From the NCBI GenBank assembly GCA_964553045.1, contig CAZKJG010000002.1, positions 145,902 through 209,901 on the forward strand: DNA of 64,000 bases, in the 5' to 3' direction. Shown here piece after piece: positions 8,995-15,555 of the stretch; within the stretch, counting starts at the first letter, position 1, and each line of letters begins with the position of its first letter. The notes under the pieces are model-generated. The model was given only the letters and a program-made list of their open reading frames with translations, was not told the DNA's origin and made no database searches. This DNA comes from JAWLEP01 sp964553045. Lineage in GTDB: Bacteria; Fermentibacterota; Fermentibacteria; Fermentibacterales; JCC-6. The translations under genes and the position numbers were made by a program.

Positions 8995-9069
8995 ACCGAA
9001 GATAAAGTAGATCTGAGCGCCGAAAGACCGCTAGCTTTATCCGCGGTTTAAAATGCCTCCGTCCCCTTT
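8973..9069. repeat. REP-like long inverted repeat (family A, GGGGACGGAGGC)
   Basis: A perfect 25-base inverted repeat (8973-8997 and 9045-9069) whose outer part reads AAAGGGGACGGAGGC. The 47-base interior carries a second stem, GATAAAGTAG (9001-9010) against CTAGCTTTATC (9031-9041), with one bulged G at 9034. An A-run precedes and a T-run follows the outer stem, so it could act as a bidirectional terminator. It separates htpG from a convergent lipoprotein frame and overlaps the stop codons of both. Structure and placement resemble REP/BIME elements mobilised by RAYT-type transposases; no such gene is in the window. Confidence 0.8.
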
Positions 9070-9172
9070 ATGCCAAGGGTATGCTGGAGGAGCCGCCTCC
9101 GCCGGACCCGCAGCCCGCAAGCCAGATCAAGGCCGATGTGAGCGTGCAAAGCGATAGCAGAACGTTTTGCAC
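9068..9172 (-). pseudogene. 34-aa lipoprotein N-terminus, probably truncated by the adjacent repeat
   Basis: A GTG at 9172 follows a good ribosome binding site (AAGGAG, five bases). It opens a textbook lipoprotein signal peptide ending in the lipobox IWLAGC, then GSGGGGSSS, and stops at a TAA (9068-9070) exactly at the edge of the inverted repeat. The start signals look intact and the mature part is only about 16 residues, so the likely reading is a lipoprotein gene cut by repeat insertion. A genuine very short lipoprotein is the alternative. Confidence 0.5.
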
Positions 9173-9260
9173 TGAAGCTCCTTCCTACGCAACGAAAGCA
9201 TCTGTGGACGGTTCATGCGGGAATATTGCACGGAAGCCTTGAGAGCGAAAAGGTCGCGGA

Positions 9261-9461
9261 TTACCAGCCCATCGGTCGGTATGGGGGCGCCGGCGGACCC
9301 GCCGTCCAGAAATCCGTCCTTACGGTTTCCGTACCTGCGCCGTTGGGGCCCACTATGCCGAACACCTCGCCGCGCCGGACCTCCAGGTCCAGCCCGTCGA
9401 GGGCTGTGGTATCCCCGTAGGATTTTCTCAGGCCCGCCGCCTCAACCACGGTCTCCGCCAA
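9261..9461 (-). pseudogene. ABC transporter ATPase, N-terminal fragment only
   Basis: A TTG at 9461 behind GGAGGGAG opens a typical ABC ATPase N-terminus (LRKSYGDTTALDGLDLEV, then GIVGPNGAG) that breaks exactly inside Walker A at about base 9333. The lysine and the rest of the domain are missing, and the frame continues as unrelated sequence to 9261. No continuation was seen in other frames nearby. Intact start signals with a lost body indicate a recent deletion. It is in the same orientation as the truncated lipoprotein at 9068-9172, so both may be leftovers of one exporter operon. Confidence 0.75.
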
Positions 9462-9714
9462 CGGCTCTCCCTCCTCGAAGATGCTACGATACTCAAACCC
9501 GCCCGTGCGGAAAACCGCATGTCCCCGCCGTTTGACGCGTTCGTTCTTCGGGCGGAAGCATCTTGCGCATCGAATCGGTCCCGGTTAAATTTTAAGCAAG
9601 TTTGGGCGCGGTAATAAGGCATGGCCCAGTGGCAGACCGAATGCTGCTCCTACGGCCGGATGCTGAGAGCCCACTGGTCAAGTCCATGTCCGAAGGGAGC
9701 AAAAAAAGCTGCGC

Positions 9715-11003
9715 ATGGGAAAGATTATGCTATTTGCGATCCTGGCTCTTGCAGCCGCCGACTCCCTTGCTCAGGAGGGGAGCTTCTCCTGGTTCGCCTG
9801 CTTCCTGGGCAATCCAACCCTCGACGGAGCCTATGCGGACGGATACCACTTCGGAGGCCCCTTCCGGGCCAACGGTCCGGTGAGGGTTCTAAGCAGCTCG
9901 CCCGGGAGGGACAACGATCCCTACTTCTACCATTTCACCCTCTCTTCGGACTACTAAATCTGCGACTGGGGCAGCACACAGGCCACCGAGCCACATCCGG
10001 AGGGAACGGAGCTGTGGATCGAGCCCTACGAGATGATGCAGCAGGGCCCCCATGGTTCGAGCTGGGAGCGGCGGAGATACCATTCGGCTCCGACCAGGTG
10101 GACTGGATGGCAACCCGCAGCGCCGCGCAGGATGGCGGTCTGTACCTGGAGGACGTGGCCGACGGAGCCCGGGTCCTGCTGGGCAACGACTCGCTGTACC
10201 TCAAGGAATCGATCGCCGGAGAGGCGCAGGCATTCTGCCTCTCCACCCTTGACGAGCCGGTGGTCTGGATAGAGAACCAGCCCGACGACGACCTCTGCAT
10301 CAAGGGCCATCCCGGGCGGGAGGGCCTGGAGGGACCGCTGATGATCGGCACGCAGGGAAGCATCTGGCCCATGGGTCCCCTGGCCTACGCCGAAGGCTCC
10401 GAGGGGATGCTGGGCCTTCTGTCCGTCCACGGCAACGGTGTAATCGCCGATGATCCGGACGACAACTCCGTATACGACTGGCCCGCCCCCTGGGACATCG
10501 AGACCATGGAAGACTTCACCTTCAGCTGCAGCATGATCCTGCTATCGGGTGAGTTTCGGGCCGAGAAGTACTGGGAGCCCTCGCCCCAAGTGGAGCTGGA
10601 CCTCCACGGCGGTTTCCAGATCGACCACTGGGGATACACATCGCTTTCGGGAAGCGGGTTCGACGCTGACGTGGTCTACGACGAGCGTCTGTTCGATGAG
10701 AGTCCGCCCTGGTACCCTTCCTACGAGGTGCAGGGGGTGGCCGAGTCCGGCGCCGGCGCTCTTCCCGAATGCCGGCTGGCAGCCTCCAGCAATCCCTTTG
10801 CCGGCAGCGTGACCATATCGCTGCCCTGGAGCGGGGCCTGTGTCATCAGCGTCTACGACGCGGCGGGAAGGCTCCTGGAGAGGGCCACTGCGAGTCAGCG
10901 CTGGACCTGGCAGGCGCAGGACAGGCCCGCGGGCGTCTACGTTGTCCGGGCGGTGCGGCCAGTTGGAGGAGCCTCTTCGGTCAGGCTGATTCATCTGAAC
11001 TAG
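9715..11003 (+). pseudogene. secreted protein with FlgD-like C-terminal domain, disrupted by a stop and a frameshift
   Basis: The N-terminus at 9715 encodes a signal peptide (IMLFAILALAAADSLAQ). The frame reads coherent protein to a TAA at 9955-9957 and continues plausibly beyond it (ICDWGSTQ, ELWIEPYEMM). Near the C-run at about 10046-10050 the coherent reading moves to another frame (PWFELGAAEIPFGSDQVDW), which is open to 11003. The C-terminus (SNPFAGSVTISL, GRLLERATAS, PAGVYVVRAV) is the FlgD-like domain seen on other secreted proteins here. Two independent lesions favour a real pseudogene over a single sequencing error. Function is unknown. Confidence 0.75.
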
Positions 11004-11073
11004 CCGTCGGGATCAGAGTGCTGGCCTGCAGGCTGTATTGCGGATCGAGGAGCGGGTTAGTCGCGGATCTGAG

Positions 11074-11097
11074 TTAAAATACCTCCGTCCCCTTTTA
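11074..11097. repeat. single arm of REP-like family A
   Basis: These 24 bases match the right arm of the inverted repeat at 9045-9069 with one G-to-A change (TTAAAATACCTCCGTCCCC against TTAAAATGCCTCCGTCCCC). No matching left arm is present in the preceding 100 bases, so this is a half element. An in-frame TAA inside it is the last stop before the downstream outer-membrane protein frame. Confidence 0.7.
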
Positions 11098-11149
11098 TGG
11101 CAGGGTAAAGGAATACGACATCAGGCATCTGCTGGCGGCGATAACGTCC

Positions 11150-11755
11150 GTGGCCATGGGTTTCGGCGCGGGACTCTCCGGGGGGACCACGGGCATCGGG
11201 CCCGCCGCGGGCTTTTCGGTGTCCGAGGAGGTCTCCATCCGTCTCGGCATGGGCTTTCTCTCATTCGACCGCGGCCAGAAAGTGGACACGCTCACCTACA
11301 ACATGGAGATCGGCCTGCGGTGGTTCCCCGTGCTGCTGGACTACAATCCCCGCGGCGGGCTGGTCCGCCTCAGCGGCGGGCTGATGTTCAACGGCAGCTC
11401 CGCTGACGCCAGCTACGTACCCGAGTTCACGGTGCAGCTGGGAGAGCATACCTACACCCCCGAGGACGTGGGGGAGGTGGTGGGCGAGATTCAGATGCAG
11501 CCGGTCTCCCCCTACCTTGGCGTGGGCCTGGGGAAGCCTGCCGGCGGGAGCCCGGGAATGCGCTTCCTGCTGGACCTGGGGGTCGCCTTCACCTCCTTCG
11601 ACGTAAGCCTGGGACACCAGGGGGGAGACCTTCCTCCCGAGCTGGAGGAGCAGCTGGACGAGGACCTGGCCATGGAGGCCGACTCGCTGCAGGACGCCCT
11701 GGACGACTTCCGCATATACCCGGTGCTCTCCGCCGGGCTGATGTACTACTGGTAG
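11150..11755 (+). CDS. outer-membrane beta-barrel-like protein, possibly 5'-truncated
   Basis: 201 residues from a GTG at 11150. Alternating hydrophobic strands, glycine-rich turns and the terminal 'LSAGLMYYW' suggest an outer-membrane beta-barrel of about eight strands. The frame stays open upstream to about 11078, where the family A half repeat supplies a stop. The extra residues (VKEYDIRHLLAAITS) read like native protein, no good ribosome binding site is seen, and the expected signal peptide is incomplete. The repeat may have replaced the original start. Function is unknown. Confidence 0.55.
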   Translation: MAMGFGAGLSGGTTGIGPAAGFSVSEEVSIRLGMGFLSFDRGQKVDTLTYNMEIGLRWFPVLLDYNPRGGLVRLSGGLMFNGSSADASYVPEFTVQLGEHTYTPEDVGEVVGEIQMQPVSPYLGVGLGKPAGGSPGMRFLLDLGVAFTSFDVSLGHQGGDLPPELEEQLDEDLAMEADSLQDALDDFRIYPVLSAGLMYYW

Positions 11756-11759
11756 GAGT

Positions 11760-12878
11760 CTAATCAGCCAGCTCGAGAAGGTAGATCTGCTGGAACAGCT
11801 CGGGATTGGTGGAGAAGGTCGCCATTCCCCCCTCCTCGATGGCGAACTCCCAGAACTGGCCCTCGTCCCCCACCTGCGGCATACCGGCGGTGAACAGATG
11901 CCCGCCCTCGGGTGAGAAGACCTCGAACACCGGCGAAAGCTCGGTGCCGCGCCGGGCCCAGATGCGGCCCTGGCCGTCCACCCCCAGGTCGGTGATCATT
12001 CGGCGGTATGGGTCGGGCTCGAACTCTATCACCACGCCGCTTACGCCCATGTTCTCCAGGCGCTGCTCCATCCAGTCCCTCTCCTCGCGGATCTCCTCGG
12101 CGGTCTTGCGTGCCCTGGGAACGTCGTGCTCGATTGTCTGCAGCAGCTCACCCCCGAAGGAGTAGACCTCGATGATGAAGTCCTCCGAGGAGCGGGGAGC
12201 CAGGTAGATCCTGCCCTGCCTGTCGCCGGCGATGTCGTAGGCGAACCAGGTCCGCTGCAGCATCTCCGTGAGGTTGTCGGGCTTGAAGGGCATGCTCCCC
12301 TCGTGGAGCTTCAGGGCGGGCTCGGACGGGTCGTCCAGTCTGGCCAGCCAGTGCTCCATCATCACCTCGCCGCTTTCACGGGGAGCCACGCTCAGCTTGG
12401 TGGCGACGAAAGAGCTGTCCCCCACAGCGGTTAGGTTCAGCGGAGGGTTCTGCAGGTACTCGCCCAGGATTCCCAGGTACTCGCCCTCTGCCGTGTAGCC
12501 GTGCACGCCGCCCAGGGCCGTTATCAGCACACGGCCGTTGTTGAGAACCGTCATATCCAGGGGGATGGTGATCTCCCCCGGGCCCTCACCGCGGCCGGCT
12601 ACGCTCCTGATGAAGCTGCCGTCTGGGCCGTAGACCATCGCGGAACCGCGGACGAGGTCCATGGCGTGGAGGTTGCCGTGGGGGCCGAAGCATACGCCCT
12701 CTATCGCTCCGAATACGTAGTTGGAATCCCCCATCTCAACTCCGATGGTGTCCGTGATGGCCAGCGACCTGTCCGGCACTCCGTCGGGGGGCCGTTGCAC
12801 TGCCCCGCCGTCACCGCCGCCGCAGGCGATAGCGACAGCAGTGGCCATCGTCCATACTGCCAGAACCGTTCTTCGCAT
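11760..12878 (-). CDS. 6-bladed beta-propeller lipoprotein
   Basis: 372 residues from the ATG at 12878, which has GGGAGG upstream. The signal peptide ends in a lipobox-like AVAIAC followed by GGGDGG. The body has repeated blades of NHL/6-bladed propeller type (for example VCFGPHGNLHAMD, DIAGDRQGRIYLAPR, LGVDGQGRIWARRG). Such exported propellers usually bind ligands or proteins at the outer surface; no catalytic motif is visible. A good sigma70-type promoter lies upstream (12929-12957). The gene ends five bases from the convergent beta-barrel gene. Confidence 0.75.
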   Translation of the reverse strand: MRRTVLAVWTMATAVAIACGGGDGGAVQRPPDGVPDRSLAITDTIGVEMGDSNYVFGAIEGVCFGPHGNLHAMDLVRGSAMVYGPDGSFIRSVAGRGEGPGEITIPLDMTVLNNGRVLITALGGVHGYTAEGEYLGILGEYLQNPPLNLTAVGDSSFVATKLSVAPRESGEVMMEHWLARLDDPSEPALKLHEGSMPFKPDNLTEMLQRTWFAYDIAGDRQGRIYLAPRSSEDFIIEVYSFGGELLQTIEHDVPRARKTAEEIREERDWMEQRLENMGVSGVVIEFEPDPYRRMITDLGVDGQGRIWARRGTELSPVFEVFSPEGGHLFTAGMPQVGDEGQFWEFAIEEGGMATFSTNPELFQQIYLLELAD

Positions 12879-12928
12879 TGCTGCCTCCCCAGAAGTACAA
12901 GCCGTCAATCGAGCAGACACCGGGGATC

Positions 12929-12957
12929 AGTATATGCAAAAATATTTGATTGAGCAA
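12929..12957 (-). promoter_or_regulatory. promoter of the propeller lipoprotein gene, with internal inverted repeat
   Basis: On the minus strand, TATACT (12929-12934) is a five-of-six match to the -10 box, 17 bases from a weak -35 box TTGCTC (12952-12957). An inverted repeat AATATTTG / CAAATATT (12941-12948 and 12955-12962) covers the spacer and -35 region and could be an operator. The AT-rich stretch contrasts strongly with the surrounding GC-rich DNA. Confidence 0.5.
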
Positions 12958-13001
12958 ATATTGCAAGACATCTATGGCGCAAATTGTTGTATTGATACAA
13001 T

Positions 13002-13982
13002 TTACCCGTCTATACCGGGCGACTGAGCAGTGTTCTCACCGAACCTGTCGGGCGAAAGGAAGCGGCATCCCCCCCTGCATTGTTCCAGGTGTGGGCAGCC
13101 GCGGCATTCCCTTCGGGATAGGCGGCTGCGGAACTTCTCCACCTGCTCCAGGGTGGCCAGGCTGGAGAATCCGTTTTCCAGAAGGCTTCCCAGCACCACC
13201 GGGTTCTGCTCGCAGCACCTCAGGCCTCCGTCCGGTCCGATGGCCCACTTCTCCGTACTGCAGAGGCAGCCGGTATAGCGCAGGTGGGGGTGGTCGGACG
13301 GCTTCAGGAGGCAGGGCTCCACCGGCACCCCGGGGAAGACGACGATACCGGTGCGGGCCGCAGCCCGGTCGGCCTGGGCAAGGGTCTCCTTCAGCATCTC
13401 CAGCGGGAGGGCCAGCCCCTTCCTGTTGTGGCTGCCCCTTCCGGTGGGTACGAAGCGGTTGAGGCATACGGCATCTGCCCCCAGGGCGGCGGAGGTCTCA
13501 ACGGTTGCTCCCACTCCGCGGTAGTTCTGAGCCGTCAGGCAAACGGAGACGGTTACCGTGGCCCCCGATTCCGCCGCCGCCCGTACCGCCCGCCTGGGGG
13601 CCGTGGGGTTCGCGCCGCACAGACCACGGTAGGTGGGGGGATGGAAAGAGGGCAGACCGATGTCGAAGTGGGCAACTCCGGACCTCGCCAGCCTGCGGGC
13701 GGAGCGGCGGTCCAGAAGGGTTCCGTTGGTGGCCACCGCCACGGCCATTCCCATTCCAGCGGCCTCGGCTGCCAGCTCGGTCAGGTCGGCCCGCAGCAGG
13801 GGCTCGCCGCCGGTGAGGGTCACCCCCTCCGGGGATGGGTCGTCGGCAAGGGCCCGCAGGACGCGGACGGCACCGCCGGTTCCGAGCTCCTGCGGCGGGG
13901 GTACGTCCCCCTGCAGCCAGACGTTGTAGCAGTAGCGGCAGGAGAGGTTGCAGGCCCCAGTGACCTCGAAGGCGAACCAGAT
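13002..13982 (-). CDS. radical SAM/SPASM protein, apparent AUC start
   Basis: About 326 residues. The radical SAM motif is ACNLSCRYCYN (cysteines at 11, 15 and 18), followed by TLTGGEPLLR. A C-terminal SPASM-type cysteine set (GCLCSTEKW, LRCCEQNP, RECRGCPHLEQC) would bind auxiliary Fe-S clusters. No ATG, GTG or TTG lies between the in-frame upstream stop and the CxxxCxxC motif. An ATC at 13982-13980 lies seven bases after GGGAGG, so it is the best start. Such enzymes often modify peptides or proteins; no substrate peptide was recognised nearby. The upstream same-strand gene ends 12 bases earlier. Confidence 0.8.
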   Translation of the reverse strand: MWFAFEVTGACNLSCRYCYNVWLQGDVPPPQELGTGGAVRVLRALADDPSPEGVTLTGGEPLLRADLTELAAEAAGMGMAVAVATNGTLLDRRSARRLARSGVAHFDIGLPSFHPPTYRGLCGANPTAPRRAVRAAAESGATVTVSVCLTAQNYRGVGATVETSAALGADAVCLNRFVPTGRGSHNRKGLALPLEMLKETLAQADRAAARTGIVVFPGVPVEPCLLKPSDHPHLRYTGCLCSTEKWAIGPDGGLRCCEQNPVVLGSLLENGFSSLATLEQVEKFRSRLSRRECRGCPHLEQCRGGCRFLSPDRFGENTAQSPGIDG

Positions 13983-13994
13983 GGCGCAGCCTCC

Positions 13995-14831
13995 CTAGTC
14001 CAGCAGGTACTCCAGCATGACCTGCAGGTACGGAAGCGCCCTCTCCCGCCGCTGCAGGGCCTCCATCAGCCTGCGGTGGGCCCGGGGCTCGGCTCGGTAG
14101 TGCTCCGGCGCGCCGTCCTGGGGATACTTGGCCAGTGTATCGGCGGCGGCCCTGTGGCGGGCCTCCACCAGGGTCATGGCCGTCGTCAATACGTCCGAGG
14201 AGTCCTCCGGGTGCGGGTAGTGGGGTATCCAGCCTCCCCCGTAGTACTCGTCGACTGCCCCCAGGACGGTCCAGGCGTGCATACGGTGTACAATGGTGTC
14301 CAGGGCCGCCTCCGCCTCCTCTTCGGTGATGTCCCCGGCTGCCCTTCTCCTCTCCAGCGTCTCCAGCCGCCGCTCGAACTCCCGGGACGTGTTCTCCCTG
14401 GCGGTCATGCTCCAGGGCGGCATCATGCGGGTCATCATGGAGGTCCGCATGCGGCTCAGCACCGAGATGCGCTCCCTTGTCAGATCGAACACCGAGGCGA
14501 GGGCCGTCCCGACCGGCCCGGGCCCCATGGAATCGGGTCGAAGGCCTTCCTCCATCCGGTCCAGCCTGCCCAGAAGCGAGTTGGCCCTGCTCCTTTCCAT
14601 GGGCAGGTAGTGGAAGGTGCCCAGGCTGTCGAGGTCCAGCTCCACGGAGTCGATCTCCCGCCACAGGCGCGCCAGAGCCAGAAAACTGTCGGCACGCATG
14701 ACCCTTTTCAGGGTGTCGATATGCTCCAGGTCTGCGGCATGCATCTCCGCCGGAGGTGCGGCTCCGGCGGCCGGGGCGGCCAGAGGCAGCCACATTCCAG
14801 CCAGGAGCACCGCCCGGGTGGTGGGAGGCAT
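13995..14831 (-). CDS. exported protein of unknown function, helical
   Basis: About 278 residues from the ATG at 14831, preceded by GGGGGAG. A longer frame exists, but this start gives a proper signal peptide (AVLLAGMWLPLAAPAAGA). The mature part is rich in Arg, Glu, Leu and Met with no recognised domain and is probably largely alpha-helical. It is immediately upstream of the radical SAM gene on the same strand and likely co-transcribed. I do not recognise the family. Confidence 0.6.
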   Translation of the reverse strand: MPPTTRAVLLAGMWLPLAAPAAGAAPPAEMHAADLEHIDTLKRVMRADSFLALARLWREIDSVELDLDSLGTFHYLPMERSRANSLLGRLDRMEEGLRPDSMGPGPVGTALASVFDLTRERISVLSRMRTSMMTRMMPPWSMTARENTSREFERRLETLERRRAAGDITEEEAEAALDTIVHRMHAWTVLGAVDEYYGGGWIPHYPHPEDSSDVLTTAMTLVEARHRAAADTLAKYPQDGAPEHYRAEPRAHRRLMEALQRRERALPYLQVMLEYLLD

Positions 14832-14921
14832 TCGGTCTCCCCCGGTTACCTCACCGCTATCATCGCACGGGGCCATCCGGGCCTCCTTCGGGAAAATGGG
14901 GATTGGCACTTCACCGCCTAC

Positions 14922-14937
14922 TATAGATATATCTATA
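14922..14937. repeat. 16-base perfect AT palindrome between divergent genes
   Basis: TATAGATATATCTATA is perfectly self-complementary and sits between the divergent genes starting at 14831 (minus) and 14974 (plus). It could be an operator or contain -10 elements for either gene; no convincing -35 box is placed correctly. Confidence 0.4.
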
Positions 14938-14973
14938 TGAGGGGGCTGACAAACGAGCAGAGAGGGGTGAGTG

Positions 14974-15336
14974 ATGGAGGAAATCCCGGACGCCGAAGAA
15001 CGGATGCCCGAAGGAGGTGACGAGGAGTCCGAGAGGGAGCGCAGGCTGAGGGTCCTGCACTCCGAGTACGACGCTGCGCTTGAGCGGGAGGACTGGAACA
15101 GCTTCGAGGAGTCCTACCGGGAGTACCTGGATCTGTATCTCCAGGACGACCCCCACTACGCCGATCCCATGGCCAGGAAGGACTACATACAGCAGCAGCT
15201 CGAGCGCTTCCGGCCCAGGTTCGAAGGCAGCCAGCCCGGCAATAGCGAGCGGCTTATCAGCGTGATAACCTGGACCGTCTTCGGACTGATCGCCCTGGTT
15301 ATCGCCTACTTCCTGATCTGGGGCACCAAGGGCTGA
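14974..15336 (+). CDS. small tail-anchored protein of unknown function
   Basis: 120 residues. I use the ATG at 14974, which has GAGGGG six bases upstream, over the GTG at 14971. The N-terminal two thirds is very acidic and helical (EESERERRLRVLHSEYDAAL). A single membrane segment lies near the C-terminus (about residues 99-115, FGLIALVIAYFLIWG), so it is probably anchored with its bulk in the cytoplasm. No family is recognised. Confidence 0.6.
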   Translation: MEEIPDAEERMPEGGDEESERERRLRVLHSEYDAALEREDWNSFEESYREYLDLYLQDDPHYADPMARKDYIQQQLERFRPRFEGSQPGNSERLISVITWTVFGLIALVIAYFLIWGTKG

Positions 15337-15337
15337 A

Positions 15338-15520
15338 TCAACGCCTGCCCGGGGGCAGAAGGGTCATGGTCCCGGTGATGCCGTCGGTGTACATGACGGT
15401 CTTCTCACTGGGCAGCAGGGGGAATTGTGGCCGGCCCGGCCGGATGGAGGGCGTGCAGAGCGCGAGCGCCGCCCCTGCGGTGAGCAGCGCTCGCCCCCAT
15501 ATTCCACGGTCTGCTGCTCA
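15338..15520 (-). pseudogene. gene fragment without start, weakly like a spermidine synthase/transporter junction
   Basis: Between two convergent genes the minus strand holds about 59 open codons with protein-like character: WGRALLTAGAALALC, then SEKTVMYTDGITGTMTLLPP, ending at TGA (15338-15340). The 'VMYTDGITGTMTL' pattern recalls the entry strand of polyamine aminopropyltransferase-like domains (YYREGxTATV). No start codon is present and an in-frame stop lies just upstream, so at most it is a relic. The match is weak. Confidence 0.3.
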
Positions 15521-15555
15521 TCCGGTTGCTCCCCCGAGGCGGCTGGTGCGCCCTG

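Noticed and set aside
13284..15020. 578-codon frame on the plus strand across the radical SAM and helical exported genes
   Set aside because: Antisense to two supported genes; Gly- and Gln-rich with no motif and no proper start.
15341..15356. Hairpin CTGCCC-GG-GGGCAG after the tail-anchored protein gene
   Set aside because: The loop would be only two bases, too short to form as written, and no T-run follows.
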